Part shown: in pieces, positions 1 to 12,499 of the stretch
Layout: each line of letters starts with the position of its first letter
Numbering within the stretch: position 1 is the first letter of the stretch
Assembly: GCA_029204225.1 (NCBI GenBank)
Contig: CM055110.1
Span: forward strand, 36,917,065-36,981,064
From: Diphasiastrum complanatum
Taxonomy: Eukaryota; Streptophyta; Lycopodiopsida; Lycopodiales; Lycopodiaceae
Length of the DNA: 64,000 nt
Direction: 5' to 3'
Notes under the pieces: generated by a model
Database searches by the model: none
Told to the model about the DNA's origin: nothing
Seen by the model: only the letters and a program-made list of their open reading frames with translations
Position numbers and translations under genes: made by a program

Positions 1-1650
1 TTTTAAGTTTTTTGTGATTTCAAATGTTGACAACATTCCTCCTTGTACTTGCGCTGACAATAAGCCTTTTAAAGAGTTCAATTCCAGAATTTTTGGGCAT
101 GTTGTCTCGATGGATACTTGGAATTATTAGAAGCAAAGTTTTAAAGAATGACCTGAACAAAGGACTTAATCACATCCCATTGTGTCAGTCTAATGTAAAT
201 GAGGTTGCTATAGAACTTTATCGTGGATGGTTTGAATTGGCAAGCTTTTTACCTACTTATCAAAATATTGATCATGAGATTGTTATGGAACATGCTTGAT
301 TTGCAAAGATGCTATAACAAACTTTTGAAAAACACCAAGTAGCTGCATGAAAAAAGTAAATGAATAACAAACTTAAAAATGCCATTGATGAGCGTAAGTG
401 GATTACTACCAATCTGTATGTGAATGGTGTGGATAAGGCTCAACATAACCTGTATTTTATGTGCATCTACTTTTAAGAAATTGAGACTGTCTAATCCAGA
501 TTTTGCCCCATTTTCAAAAGAAAATAATAATACACTAGACATGGCTATGGTTAAGATTTGAGATACGTTTGCTACTAAATACCTGATTTTCTAATAGGGA
601 AAGAAGAATTACCTTTCTTACTCTGTACTTTCAAAGCACATAAAAATGCGTTTAGATGTGATTACAAATGCACATGACTACTATTTTTTTAAGGTGGCCA
701 CATTTATTTCTGGAGCTCTTGGTATATTGACTCCTCTCCTTATGGAGAGGACAGGCCTTAAGGCAACCTCATACCAGAGTATCCTAAATGTGGATACCAA
801 CCTATTCTGGCAGTGCGATTCATCCACTGAACTTTATCTTATGTGCCAAACAAAATCACTTCGATGTGGTCTACTGACATTGCAAAATGCTATGAGAATA
901 TTCCTCTTAATGGTCCTGATGGGCTAAAAATAATAATATGGGAGAATGATCGGGTATGCATTTAAGTCTTGTAAAAACAAAAAGCTTGCCTATCAATGGA
1001 AACCGAGCCTTAAGCAATTTGATTGGAAATGGGTAACCAATCAAACTGATAATTGGACTGTGATTGACATGGAACCTCTTTGCCAATTTAATGATATTCT
1101 GATTGACAATTGCATAGTAAAATTAGAAAACATGACTTGGAAACGGTTTGTGGGTATTCCTATGGTTTTGCCAATTTCCCTACATGGTGTAATTGGTATT
1201 TGTCATTTTATGAATTACATTTTATGAAAAGACTCGCCAGACTTGGAAAGGTGGAATACCTACATGCCTTCAACATACTTTCCGTTATATTGATGATATT
1301 TGTTTCATAAACAACACAGATGCTCTTTTATTTCTGGACAAGGAGCAACCTCGTGTCGATGATAATGCCTTATGGATCTATCTCTTGGAGTACCTCACCA
1401 TAGAAAATGATGACACTCGGATAATACGGTCAATTTTTTGAATATTACTACTACCTTTGATTCTTTATCAGGTAAGTATCAGATGAAAAAATTTGACAAG
1501 CGAAGGGAACTTCCGTTTCGTTTTTTCCAATATATCACTTGACTGCCAATAGGACGATTATGAACTCGTATAAAGTTATTGTCGCTCAAATTATTGCTAC
1601 CGCCATGTACTGTTGTAAGCGAACAATATACTTTTAATGGATGAGGTCAA
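1..1650 (+). pseudogene. Penelope-like retroelement RT relic
   Basis: Decayed reverse-transcriptase reading frame, readable only by moving between frames. In order: LNKGLNHIPL near 155-182, resembling the conserved N-terminal block of Penelope-like elements; GIPMG near 1153-1165; then in another frame FANFPTWCNWYLSFYE and a following basic stretch; RYIDDICFIN at 1283-1312, the RT catalytic box with the arginine usual in Penelope-like RTs; and FDKRRELPFRFFQYIT at about 1492-1540. GIPMG plus RYIDDI in this spacing separates the family from LTR and LINE RTs. No GIY-YIG endonuclease was seen, but the relic is cut by the window start and ends in decayed sequence. Stops and frameshifts make it non-functional. 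The call rests on motif recognition by eye. Confidence 0.55.
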
Positions 1651-1850
1651 AGACATCGTTCTTGCTTTCTTCACTTCATAAGAGGAAGATTGTATGAGAT
1701 TATAAACAAGCTATTCCTACACAATTGTTCCCTACGACTCAAGTTTACTTTACCAAAATTTAATTTCTCTTGGTGGGCAGTTAGCACTCCATCTCAGGGG
1801 TGCTAACTGCCCCCTGAGAGACTTTGCTAGCTGTGTGTACGGTTGGTGGG

Positions 1851-1875
1851 CTCTCTCTCTCTCTCTCTCTCTCTC
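1851..1875. repeat. (CT)n microsatellite
   Basis: An uninterrupted run of CT dinucleotides, about 12 units. Confidence 0.95.
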
Positions 1876-3736
1876 ATGGGCTCTGTTACATACATATATC
1901 ACTTTATTCGCCTTGCAAGCCTCTGTGGAATGTAAATGACGTGTACTAACCTTATTTACTAGTGGGGACAAAAAAATGCATTACTATGACAAAGACCCCA
2001 CATAATTGAAAAAGTTTTTTTAAAAAAAAATGGTGGAAAAGTTGTGAATCTTTCAATGGCCAGGATCTGTGCACATTATGGACAGTTAATCTAACGGTGA
2101 GCAACAATTTGCACTTAAGTGTCCTCTAGTTCTATAAAGAGAGAAATCACACAACCCCTATTCCACTTCTCCTCATGCTTTCTTGCTCTCTGTCTCTCTC
2201 CCTCATTCTTGCTCTACTGGTGCTCTACCATACGGTGATTGTAATTGAAGAGAAAGCTCGTGAGTGCTATTGGAAAGCTATCGTGGGAATGATAATGCAA
2301 ACAAAGGTGAGAATGATCTGTGAAATGGTAGCTTGTTGTTTATCAAGAACCGTATGTTGTGCTTTATGATAGGAATGGATGCTTACTACTTGTTGTGATT
2401 ACTGTTGTGTAGTAGCAAGTATTAGCTTGCAAAACTGTGTTTGGATACTCTTGCAATCAAGCGCTGCCTCAAGGAGCAGTAGTGGGCATTCTTACGGGTA
2501 TTTTTTTCAACCTCTGTTGATCTATAATTGGCGCTGGACAACGATCCAGATGTTGGCAGTAATTATCACATTTAATAGAAATATGCCATAGCATGTCTAC
2601 CATAGATTTCAATGAAATGTATTGTGAAAAAGTACTGATGAATCTCCAAGAGAACACAATTAAGTTGTATTCTTCATAAAAGAAAACCTCTCAAATTAGA
2701 CTTAAAAACAATTTAACTTGATCTCAATGTGTCATTTAGACACTCAAATCATGACTATCATGGTGGTTGATTTCTCTCTCTTGGTGACTCTTTATCAATA
2801 GCTACTAGGATAGCTTCATAGTCACTAGTATAGGAATATGTCTTTGTAATCATATAGTAGTAGAATATAACTCATACTAATAAAACACCCTAAATGATAT
2901 GATTCTTTATCATTGCTTCCAAAACAATCAATCAATACCTAACAAACCATTATCTCATAGCTAGCTTGATTGGTTAACATAAGGTCCTTGATTAGTGATC
3001 TACTGTGTTGTATAGATCACAAAACCATATAACTAAACAATCTATCTTTGATAGTAACTCCTATGAGGTTCCATAATATCCTAGTTGTCTAAGAACAAGC
3101 ATGGTGCTAGTGACTATCACAAGAACACCTAGTACTTCTATCTATCCTATTTTAGATTGATATGTTCTTTCTCCATATTGTGTAACCACTCATATAGATC
3201 ACCTAGCTAGTGACTCTTATAACTGAACACTAATTGCCAATCATCCAAAATCCCCAATTGTTTTTTCCTACCATCTAGATGGTTACTATAGTTTTCCATG
3301 CATGTCATTATCATAAGTCACTAAATCTCAAGCTTTCATTTACTACAATTTCTACTATATTCAAAATATGTTCTCAACAGCATAAATGTGGCAATATGTC
3401 TATCAACACTTTCTTCTAAGAACTTCAAAATAACTCTTTTATAAAATAATCAACACAACAGATTGGTACAAATATTTGAAAATTCAAAAAATATGCGAAA
3501 TGTGTCTTTCGATGGATGATAAAGTTTTAAAAAAATCAATGATAGATGCAATATATACTTCATAGATTTGACATTAGTGGCTCTTTGGAAAGACTTCTAC
3601 ACTAGTAAAACATAGATTTCTTGCAAATTTAATCTTATTATAACTTGTGTTTGAATCTATAATTACTTCTAAGACCTGAAAATCATCTTTATCACACAAT
3701 ATCTTGATGAATCCAACTAGAATAAACTAAAATATC

Positions 3737-3902
3737 TCAACTAGATGTTATGCTTTTTCCTTTTATCTATACATTGAATGCGTAATCACATGTCTTTTAT
3801 CATTGAACATATACATCATCAACTAGATGTTATGCTTTTTTCTTTTATCTATACATAGAATGTTTATTCATGTGTCTTTTATCATTAAACCAAGGACACC
3901 TA
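3737..3902. repeat. 82-bp tandem duplication
   Basis: Two adjacent copies start with TCAACTAGATGTTATGC at 3737 and 3819. They share the following TTTTATCTATACAT and TGTCTTTTATCATT blocks, with several point differences, so this is an old local duplication in non-coding sequence. Confidence 0.85.
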
Positions 3903-4808
3903 TGTACATCATCAAAGGGTGTAGTTGTTTGGAAATCATGTCTACAATCTTTTAGACTTTAAATGATGAAGTGATTTATATGTGAACTTGTGACACTTGT
4001 AAACATATTGTTTACTTAAGCAAAATTGTCACTTATTTAAAAAAAGAAAAAATCATTTAATACATTTGTAGACATGATTATTGTAGACAATTGTGAACAT
4101 AATTATCTACTTTATCCAAAAGCTGTTCACTTTATTTGAAAAAGAATAAATTATTTGGATATTTCTTTTCAAAAAGAATTTCACATAATGAATGTAAATT
4201 CCTCAAATTAAGAATGGTAATTTCAAAACCATTTTCCACTACATAAAACTTCACCTTGATTAAGAAAAAAAAAACTTATCTTTAAGTAGAATCATATACT
4301 TAATTCTTGAAATGACGTAACATACCTAACATGTCAACTTTTTAGCTAGGGAAACATGTGTCGAAACAACAACACAAAACATTTTAAAAAGCTCAAATAC
4401 AATGAATAAAAGGCATATTTGGCCTATGTTTCAATGAAGTAGCTCATATTTGCTACCCAACTGTCATTGCTAACCTCCAAAAAACTAGTCACTCGCAAGA
4501 ATAGGGAGAAATTCCTCATACGTAATCTCAATTACTTAACATGACATGCAACTATGGTTATAAGTCATTAAAACTATAACAGTAAGCTTTCTTGTTCAAG
4601 AAAATAATTGGATGTGTGAAAATATCCGATCCAAAACATATTTAGATCATAAAGAATCTCTAGCCAATTTTGATCACACATCTAGTTTCATCAACAACAT
4701 AGAAATCACTACTTTATGCATGCTAGAATTCAGAAATGCATCAAGATCTGACCTTAACCCATAGATCTCATCCAAAAAGTGTTGCAAGAGATATGATGAC
4801 TCGAATGC

Positions 4809-6169
4809 TTACCATATTTGCCACGGGGTGCAAATGTCTCTTTGGTTTGTCTTCACTTTGAAGATCCACTTGCATCCATTAGCCTTCTTGTCCTTTGAAC
4901 GTTCTACCAATGTCCATGTTTCATTCTTCATAAGAGCTTGATACTCAAGATCCATTGCTTGGATCCACTCCACTTTTTTCCTTGCTTCATCTACACATGT
5001 AGGTTCATCAAAAGAGGTTAGAAAACCATAGTTTGTATCACCAACAACTTGCTTACCTTTTTTCATCATAAGTGAGCCTCAAAGGTTGTTTCCTTTGCCT
5101 TGATGTCCTCCTTTGCTTTTGATTTAAAGTAGGCCCTTCAACATCAACATCTAAAGTATCATCAATCACATCATGAACATCAAGAATGTTAGATCCAATG
5201 TCCACACCACCACTTGAAGAAACTTTTGGAAAGTTTCCTTCACAAAAAATGACATCTCTGACCACTTTCCTTGTTGCAGGAATGTAAACTTGTAAGCCTT
5301 GCTTACCTCACTATAGCCAGCAAACACACATTTTTTTGAAGATGGATCCTCCTTGGTTCTATCATCAAGAGTGAAGTTTATATAGCAAATGCATCCAAAA
5401 GTTTTGAAAAAGTTGACACTCGGCCTTCTACCAAACAATACTTCAAAAGGGGTTTTTCCATCTAATACCACACTAGGCCATCTATTGCATAGAAAATTAG
5501 CACACAACAAAGCTTGATCCCAAAAGGATTTAGGAAGATTTGCATCTAACCTCATGGCTTTGGCACCTTCACATAAAGTTCTATTCTTCCTCTCGACCAC
5601 TCCATTTCGTTGTGGTGTCCTTGGGCTTGTGTACCCCTGTCTTGATCTGATGCTCATCACAAAATTCCTTGAACTTGGTAGAAATATACTCACCACCATT
5701 GTCACTCCTCAAGCACCTTGATCTTTGTAGAGAATTGGACCTCCCTTGCAATCTTGAACCTGACAAAGACATCAAACACCTCATCTTTGCTCTTTAGTAG
5801 ATACACCCAACAAAATCTACTAAAATCATCAATGAAAGTCACATACATCTTAGCACCTCCATTGCTAGTTGTAGTAACACCATGAATATCTGTATGCATA
5901 AGTTGGAAAGGCTTACTTGATCTTGATGTAGACCTCTTGTAAGGTAACCTATGTGATGTTGATAAAGCACATTGCTCACACACACAAACATGATTCAAAC
6001 TTGTTAGGGATTTAGGAAGACCAAATACAACTTGCTTCTTTGCCATCACCTCCAATGACTTGTAATTGAGATGCCCCAATCTCTTGTGCCACACCTCTTG
6101 CATTGACATTTTCTCTTTTTCCATACATCCAACTTGGTTAGCAACAACACAAGCATCCAGTTTGAACAA
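4809..6169 (-). pseudogene. Copia integrase and RT start (broken)
   Basis: Copia integrase on the minus strand. HKRLGHLNYKSL and CEQCALS form the zinc-binding HHCC region. The catalytic core shows HTDIHG, then FIDDFSRFCWVYLLKSKDE, RSDNGGEY (second Asp) and NGVVERKNRT (Glu); so all three DDE residues are present, though spread over frames shifted near 5702 and 5600. After the linker come WIQAMDLEYQALMKNETW and NGCKWIFKVKTNQ, the conserved start of copia RT, then the reading frame leaves the family. Three or more frameshifts exclude a working protein. The family's role is cDNA insertion and reverse transcription of the retroelement. Confidence 0.85.
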
Positions 6170-6175
6170 TTTACC

Positions 6176-6466
6176 TTATGTTTTACCTTTTGCAATCAAT
6201 TCATTGTCTTTCTTGATCAAACAAGCATCACCAACAAACTCCACCTTGAATCCCTTTTTAAGTAATTGACTCACACTAAGAAGGTTATTAGTAATAAAAG
6301 GAATGAACAAAACATCTCTCAAATTCACATTCCTATTAGAAAAGAGGAGAATAGGAATTGTGCCAATCCCTTTGATTGAACACTCACCATCATTGGTCCC
6401 TAAAGTGTGTGATTGATCTCCTAAGCAAGCTTGTGCATTGTTGATGGATTCTAGACTGATTTCCAA
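6176..6466 (-). pseudogene. Copia protease C-terminal part
   Basis: A 96-aa reading frame with the blocks that follow the protease active site in copia polyproteins: CSIKGIGTIPI, LRDVLFIPFITNNLLSVSQL, and FVGDACLIKKD. The active-site DSGAT part lies about 280 bp upstream at about 6750-6830, separated by an insertion. Confidence 0.75.
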
Positions 6467-6745
6467 GATCTAGCAAGGCATAGAGGCAAAGATGGATGCA
6501 TTTGTTGATGACCAAAGTACATACACATGAGAGGAAGTGCTTCTTGAAAAAACTAAGTAAAATTAGGCTCCTCTCCTTGGGTAGAGAGAGAATATAACTA
6601 ATTCAACTCGGGTAGAGAGAGAAGATTGAACAACCAAGTCTCACCATACAAAGATTGACTCAAAAACTCAACTGACATAATGATCATAAGGAGAAGTACA
6701 TATAGAGTTTGTGGAGATCCCTCCTTGCATGCTATTGGACCCTAA
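6467..6745. other. Insertion splitting the copia protease
   Basis: About 280 bp of non-pol sequence between the two halves of the protease. It holds two copies of GGGTAGAGAGAGA, a motif also found at 42961-42975. Origin not recognised. Confidence 0.5.
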
Positions 6746-7083
6746 TCATAGGCTCTTCTTGTCACCTTCAAATGCCATCAAAGATGAGTAGTACTCCTTG
6801 TGATATGTCATATTTGATGTAGCTCCACTATCAATCCACCAAGGATCAATGTCTCCATGATTAGCCAACAAACAAGATAAAGCACATTTCGATCTCTTAT
6901 AAGGTAACCTATGTGACTTAGATAAAGCACGTTGCTCACAAACATGATTCAAGCTTGTAAGAGAAGACAAACCATCACCACCAATCACTTGTAGTTGAGA
7001 TGTCCCAACCTCTTGTGCCATACCTCTTGCATTGACATTTGCTCTTTTGCCATGCATCCAACTTGGTTAGCAACAACACAAGT
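6746..7083 (-). pseudogene. Displaced pre-integrase copy fused to protease start
   Basis: Reading minus, a partial duplicate of the GAG-pre-integrase region (SLTSLNHVCEQRALSKSHR and RLPYKRS) is followed by the protease active-site block WWIDSGATSNMTYHKEYY. The first part repeats DNA found at about 5941-6155: both carry AAGGTAACCTATGTGA at one end and CAACTTGGTTAGCAACAACA at the other. The duplicate therefore sits on the wrong side of the protease, which indicates an internal rearrangement or recombination between two element copies. Confidence 0.75.
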
Positions 7084-7349
7084 GTAGAACAAATGATCAA
7101 ACAAATCTTGATTCTACTAACAAAATGTGTAGTTTACTTGACAAAGGATGAGAAAGAAACAAACGCAAACTTGAAACATTTCTATTCGTGACCAACTCGA
7201 AAGATTCGCGAAAAATTCTTGAAAGATTCACGAAATCTATCTTGTCTATCTTTTGTCACATTTGATCAAAGGTAGATCTTCCTCCTTTGTGCATTTGAGC
7301 TCCAATAATAATCTCTTGATTGATAGCACTTCTTTTGTTGTTGTAGTCA

Positions 7350-7640
7350 GCCTTACAATGGATGTTAAGTTTGAAGCTCTAATGAAGAACAATACATGGA
7401 GGTTGGTGAAGCTACCAAAGGGCAAGAAGGCACTAGGATGCAAATGGATCTTCAAGGTGAAGACCAACCAAGATGGATCAATCAACACGTACAAAGCAAG
7501 ATCGGTGGCAAAGGGATATGCTCAACAATATAGCCTTGACTATGATGAGACCTTTGCACTCATGGCAAACATGAAGCATTCAAATCCTTATCTCACTTGC
7601 TACCATTAGGAGAAATATGAGCTCAAAAGTGATCCTTTAA
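7350..7640 (+). pseudogene. Copia RT fragment, opposite orientation
   Basis: Plus-strand fragment of the N-terminal copia RT: FEALMKNNTWRLVKLPKGKK, ALGCKWIFKVKTNQDGS and KARSVAKGYAQ are all family blocks. The frame then decays. It lies opposite to the element at 4809-7083 and overlaps it in domain content, so it comes from a different copy. No catalytic YVDD box is present. Confidence 0.85.
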
Positions 7641-10150
7641 GAAGTTTGACTTTAAAGAGAGAAGGAAAACCAACAACATTTAAAAGACATTTATTGAGTT
7701 TCCGATGTTGCCCACCATGTAACTAGTATGATTACCTTTAGCAAGCCTACGTTTTGAAGTCTTTCCAACCCTTCATAGATAATTTTTCTTTCCGTAAAAA
7801 TGCATTTTTTGTTTTAGGCTTTCTAACTAAAAGGTGATTAATCTTGCAATCCTTATAGCACCCTTCAAATTGCATGTAACCTTTAATACTAAAAGATGCT
7901 TCTATTCACACCTTTCACCAAGAAAATACATATTTGCCCTTCAAAACACAGGTCTAAACTTGAGACATTAACTGCTTTTGGCATCAACTGCTTGAGACAT
8001 TAACTGCTCTTGGCATCAGCTACTTGAGACATTAACTACTTGAGGACAAATGAATTTTGAATTTTAAAATGTTGTTGTCAAATATGGAATAGGAGATACC
8101 TCAAGAGAATCTTTAATCTTGCAAAAAATTTCATCTTGTAAAACCTTGTATTTTGTTCCTAGTATCAATTTTGAAACAATAAAAAAGTTTCTTTTTCATG
8201 TTGTGCTTCTTATGGAATGTACCTCATTTTTTAAAAAGAATACAAAAGCAATAGAAAATACTGATGTTCTTATCAAATATTTGAGAAAACATAACTTTAG
8301 GCATGTCAATTTGTGGATAGATGGATCAATTTATCTTGAAGATCCAAATATTGGAATATGCCCTTATTTCAAATATATTAGTAAGCTCATTAGATTCATA
8401 TGTGATGAATATAGTGGTTTACTTGGATACTAACAAATATTGCAAAAATTTGATGCTTGATCAACAATTACAATGTGCCAATCAAAGAAAAACTTTTGAA
8501 TCAACAATGATTAAAATACAAAATAATAGATATATATCTATCATAAATTACAATTGTTGTTTGTTGTATCTGTTATGTATGTTAGATATTTTTTAATTGA
8601 CTTCTGGATTAAGAATGTGTTACGTCTTGCAAATCATGTTTGATAGCAAATAATCACCTCAATTGTGTTCTATCTTGCAGATCATATTTGTGTTTTTTCA
8701 TGCAGAATGTTTATTTATTTTTGACAAAGAGGCACATTCGACATTATGGGAGCAACCTAAGCCTTCACAATGTTTGGGAGGAGACTCAAAATTTATGGAT
8801 GTGCAAGAGGCAGCTATGCTCAAGATGGAATTCATGTAAATATACCCAAGTATTACTAGTTGCTTTTGATAAATATTTTTTAGAAAAACAAGATAATTTC
8901 AAGAGTATGCAAGAGATTATTAGTCCTCATAATATGATCTTGAATAATGGACGCCACAACGTATCACATCATGTTTTCAAATAAACAATCTAGTTCTCTC
9001 CTTGTCCTAGGGCTCATTTTCAGTGCAATTGATTCTTGGAATGGAAATGTGATCTCCCTCCCCACTTCCAGGATTGGAGCCTGACGAAACTACCTCCCTA
9101 AAAACTTTTCGAGTGCAAACAAACATAATTGCTCACAAGATCTAATTTTTATACCCAAATATTCCATGAAATGTAGTACAAATCCAGTTCAATGTTTTAC
9201 GAGTCTCCAAAGCCTCAGTCATACTGCTGAACAAAAAAGAGTTAGAACCGATATATTTTCTCTTATCATACAATCAAGTGTAAAGAGGTAAAGCCTCCAT
9301 GAACAAAATTGATTCTTCCTCTATGAGTGACAACCATAGATGCTCGTTCCAAAACAAAATGCAGTTAGGAATGATGTTCCATTTCGGAAAGTCACCTAAA
9401 AGAATAACATTTTTTTCTTGAACTGTAATTTTTTCTAAGATTAATTAAGTTAGGGAATGGCGTTGTTTAGACTGTTAAAAAATGAAAAACTTCATTCATA
9501 GCTTACATTTTGAAGGGGAGTAATCCCTGTAGCATTCAAAAGAATACTGATTCAAACAATATAAACAAGTAACTTTTCCCAAAAATATTATTGAATGTTT
9601 ATTCAAAAACATCTTTTCCCCCAAGAAGAGTAATATATTTTTCTCCCTGAATTATGTTATCATGCACTCATCCAAGTACTTCATATAATGTGAGCAGCAA
9701 GAGGGTAAATTCAGCCTTTCAGAAATGGACAATGACTAAAAAGACTAATCTTTTGAATGACATGCTAGTCAAAGCAAACTATCACCAAAACACATTTTAG
9801 AGCTGAACTGAACCAATCAAAACCAGGTAAGATTTTGCAAGTGTAGGAATTTGAAATTGGGACATTCTGCTTAAAAAAATGTGATAATCATGTGAAAGAA
9901 ATAGGGAAATGTGATTTCGAAAATGAATATGCAAAAAGGACTTTTCGTCTAAGGCAAAAAAAAATTAATCTAGGTTCCGCATGTACGGATCCCATTTGTT
10001 CCATCCATATGGAACAGGTATCCATGATGACAACTATTCATGACTAAACAAATCACTCTCAAAGGATAAACTAATCGCCAGTTTTGAATTTTAAGAGAGA
10101 AAATTTGTATCTTTCTCGAAGTATCATTGCCTCAATTGCTCCCTTATGAC
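7641..10150. other. No recognisable gene
   Basis: AT-rich sequence. Plus-strand reading frames at 8119-8433, 8321-8596 and 8640-8984 show no family I recognise and are broken by many stops; they may be relic transposon sequence. The part just below 10150 probably includes the 3' untranslated region of the terminal exon at 10151-10504, but I could not place a poly(A) signal with confidence. Confidence 0.45.
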
Positions 10151-10504
10151 CTATAATGGAAAATTCTCTGAGTCCCTCAACTGTAATTTCCAAGACCAAT
10201 GGTCTCCCGCATTTTCAGCAACTCGTGTGTCTAGCAAGGCCTGCACAACATCTGCTCCCACAACTGGAGTTCCATCAAAATCAACAGCCAGCATTAAAAC
10301 CATTTCCTCTTCATTTGGTTCATATGGTTTTTCACCACCTGCAGCTTCAATATCAAAACCTAGTTCCACAGTCCTCTCAGAATTCCCACTTGCAGTTTCC
10401 CTTTCTTTTCCTGTCAAGCTCAGTAGCCTTGTCCTGTCCAACCCCCCTTTTAGTACTCCAAGCAACATTCTTTGACCGATAAGCGGCACTGGCTTAGCTC
10501 CGGT
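10151..10504 (-). CDS. Terminal exon of split plastid-protein gene
   Basis: Open minus-strand reading frame of 117 codons ending in TAG. It is preceded by a good splice acceptor (TTGGCTCAG, boundary at 10505/10504) in phase 0. Protein blocks include GAKPVPLIGQRMLLGVLKGG, ERTVELGFDIEAAGGEKPYE and GTPVVGADVVQALLDTRV, which read like a conserved soluble host protein rather than a transposon. I pair it with exon 1 at 34829-35623 because that exon ends at a phase-0 donor and the joined protein (382 aa) reads smoothly. I do not recognise the family. A separate gene, or extra exons hidden in the 24-kb gap, cannot be excluded. Confidence 0.6.
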   Translation of the reverse strand, partial: TGAKPVPLIGQRMLLGVLKGGLDRTRLLSLTGKERETASGNSERTVELGFDIEAAGGEKPYEPNEEEMVLMLAVDFDGTPVVGADVVQALLDTRVAENAGDHWSWKLQLRDSENFPL

Positions 10505-10513
10505 CTGAGCCAA

Positions 10514-12390
10514 AAGACAAACTTACTTAGGGAATGGCAATATTAGGTTGAAGTACTCAAGAATGAGGCAAAGACAAACAACACTAGGATCCACTGATGT
10601 CACTTCAAAACAAAACGCATCTATGATCCTTTCAAGTCTTATGCAAATATATAGCTTGAATGGCCACTGAGTTGAAAATACTTAGACAAGCTCTGAAAAA
10701 CTTAAGCTATGGAAACTGAACAAGCTACATGAGTTACTATTCCTTTTAGTATGACCCACAAAAAATCTGATATATTCATTCTCTATCAAATCACATAAGC
10801 TAAATACAACTTATTTAAAAGTGAACTGGTCAAAAACAGTTCTCAATAAAAAGTAGAAAAATATTTGTTGTTTCAAGCCTTTATTATATTTAAATAGTCA
10901 ATCACAAGGTAACACAAAAATTGTACAACCAGTTGAGCAATAAAACAAGAATCTTTGGAAACATGAGATGCAAAGAAGAATGCTGATATGCTATTGAAAT
11001 TTTCAAATCAGGTGGACAGCTTGGTTGTGCATAGATAAGCTTTGAATCACACAGTTCTTACTTGGTGACTTGCTGTTATGACATAGACATTGAGATTACA
11101 GATAATACATGTGGGCGCCTATCATTCAAGATTTACCATCTCTTTTAAGTTGATTGTGCTTCTGAACATAACTACGTGAGTAGTACTTCAATCATTTGTA
11201 AATACAGATTGCCATGTTTGCAGCATATTGCTGATTGTCTGTGACCTACAACATCCACAATCATTTGAGGCAGCTGTGAATGTTTCTCTCCTCATTATCA
11301 TTGCTGATTACTGTCTTGCAGGTTTGTGAGTACTTGACGGGCTGATCGTGGTCCACTATGACCAAGAAATCAATTGACATTACCTAATGTCCATGTACTT
11401 GTCCATTTTTCCAAACATTTGGATAACGGCAGTCAATAGATCCTGAGCATTTATTTGAAGCTTATCTTGCATATTTGTCATCGGCATTTACTAAATTTTG
11501 GTGACTGTTCCACAATAGAACAATTACTGTATGTTTCAGCACAACAACACAAAATTTCAGTCTAAATTTGCCTCTACAACAGGGCTTGCTCTTCTTCTTG
11601 ACATTCTACTGAAATGTTTTTTTTCACCTATTGCATGTTGACATTTGGTGCAAAAGACTAAGATTGTTATCAATATATTTGGAGATTTTCCAGATATGGC
11701 CTTTTTCTGGATATCAATGGGCTGACTCAGATGGATGATCATACTTCTATGAGTTATGGATCTACAGGTTATTTTGGTTATTATATGTCCCAAATGTTTA
11801 TCTCATGACTCTGTGGGTTATCCCAGTTTCAGTCCCAATTGCAGTTACAGTTGTGGTTACTTTCAACTTCATTAGAAACTATTGACTCATCCATGCCCTA
11901 CATTCAGTTGTCAGCCAACTATTTCATCTTGTGGTCCAATTGTTTCTCATTCAGTCCCCATGCGGAAAATATTGGAGGTACTGGCTACTCATACACAGTC
12001 TGCATTGGCGGTTCCATATGCACATTGCATAGCATAGTGTCAGTTATCCTTCATCCAGCTGAGTCTTACTCGTTCCATTTTCTGCTCCATGTGCTTCTAC
12101 TTCTGAGCCTTGTGGGAAAAACTCCATACATCTACTCGTACAGAATTGACATTGTCAAAAACACATGTACACCACAGTCCCCACACTTCCTCAACCATTA
12201 GCATTTCTGTGACTGCCACCAGGGCAAATGAATTTTTTTTAATGGCTAATGGGATTCAGGGTGGATACAGATTGGCCAGACAAATTTCTTTTTGGGAAAT
12301 GCTTTCTATCACCTGAAAATAATTTGGGATAGAATGTCACCTTACAGCTACTAATTTTTTTTCATAATTATGTATACTATTTCACATATC
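10514..12390. other. Intronic sequence without gene
   Basis: Mixed-composition DNA with chance reading frames (for example 11839-12201 plus). I see no conserved motif, repeat boundary or RNA gene. Confidence 0.5.
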
Positions 12391-12499
12391 TAGGATTAAT
12401 TAATTAATAAGAGGAACCGTACCACGGTTCATGAACCGTGGTACGGTTCACCCCACAGTTCTCAGGACCCATGGTTCTGAGAACCATGGCTTCTATGCA
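12391..12499. mobile_element. Short foldback MITE with 36-bp perfect palindrome
   Basis: Starts TAGGATTAATTAATTAATAA and ends GGCTTCTATG, matching the ends of the larger element at 33676-34210. At 12414-12449 lies a perfect 36-bp palindrome made of two tandem inverted pairs, GAACCGT-ACC-ACGGTTC and GAACCGT-GGT-ACGGTTC. A second dyad, CATGGTTCTGAGAACCATG, follows. It looks like an internally deleted copy of the same foldback family. No exact target duplication was found. Confidence 0.65.

Larger units (their letters stand above)
1651..4808. other. Non-coding AT-rich stretch
   Basis: No convincing gene. It contains a (CT)n tract (1851-1875), a short leucine-rich ORF at 2175-2369 that looks like chance, and an 82-bp tandem duplication at 3737-3900 (listed separately). 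It may be decayed repeat sequence beyond the truncated 3' side of the copia element at 4809-7083. Confidence 0.5.
4809..7083 (-). mobile_element. Rearranged Ty1/copia element fragment
   Basis: Minus-strand copia pol remains without recognisable LTRs. Reading down from 7083: a partial copy of the GAG-pre-integrase region, the start of the protease, an intervening block (about 6467-6745), the rest of the protease region, the main GAG-pre-integrase copy, the integrase, and the first part of the RT, cut at about 4809. Normal copia order is gag, protease, GAG-pre-integrase, integrase, RT, RNase H, so the extra upstream pre-integrase segment is out of place. The RT is lost after KVKTNQ. Confidence 0.85.

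Noticed and set aside
8119-8984. Plus-strand ORF cluster with some protein-like composition
   Set aside because: No recognisable motif and many interruptions; not supported as a gene.
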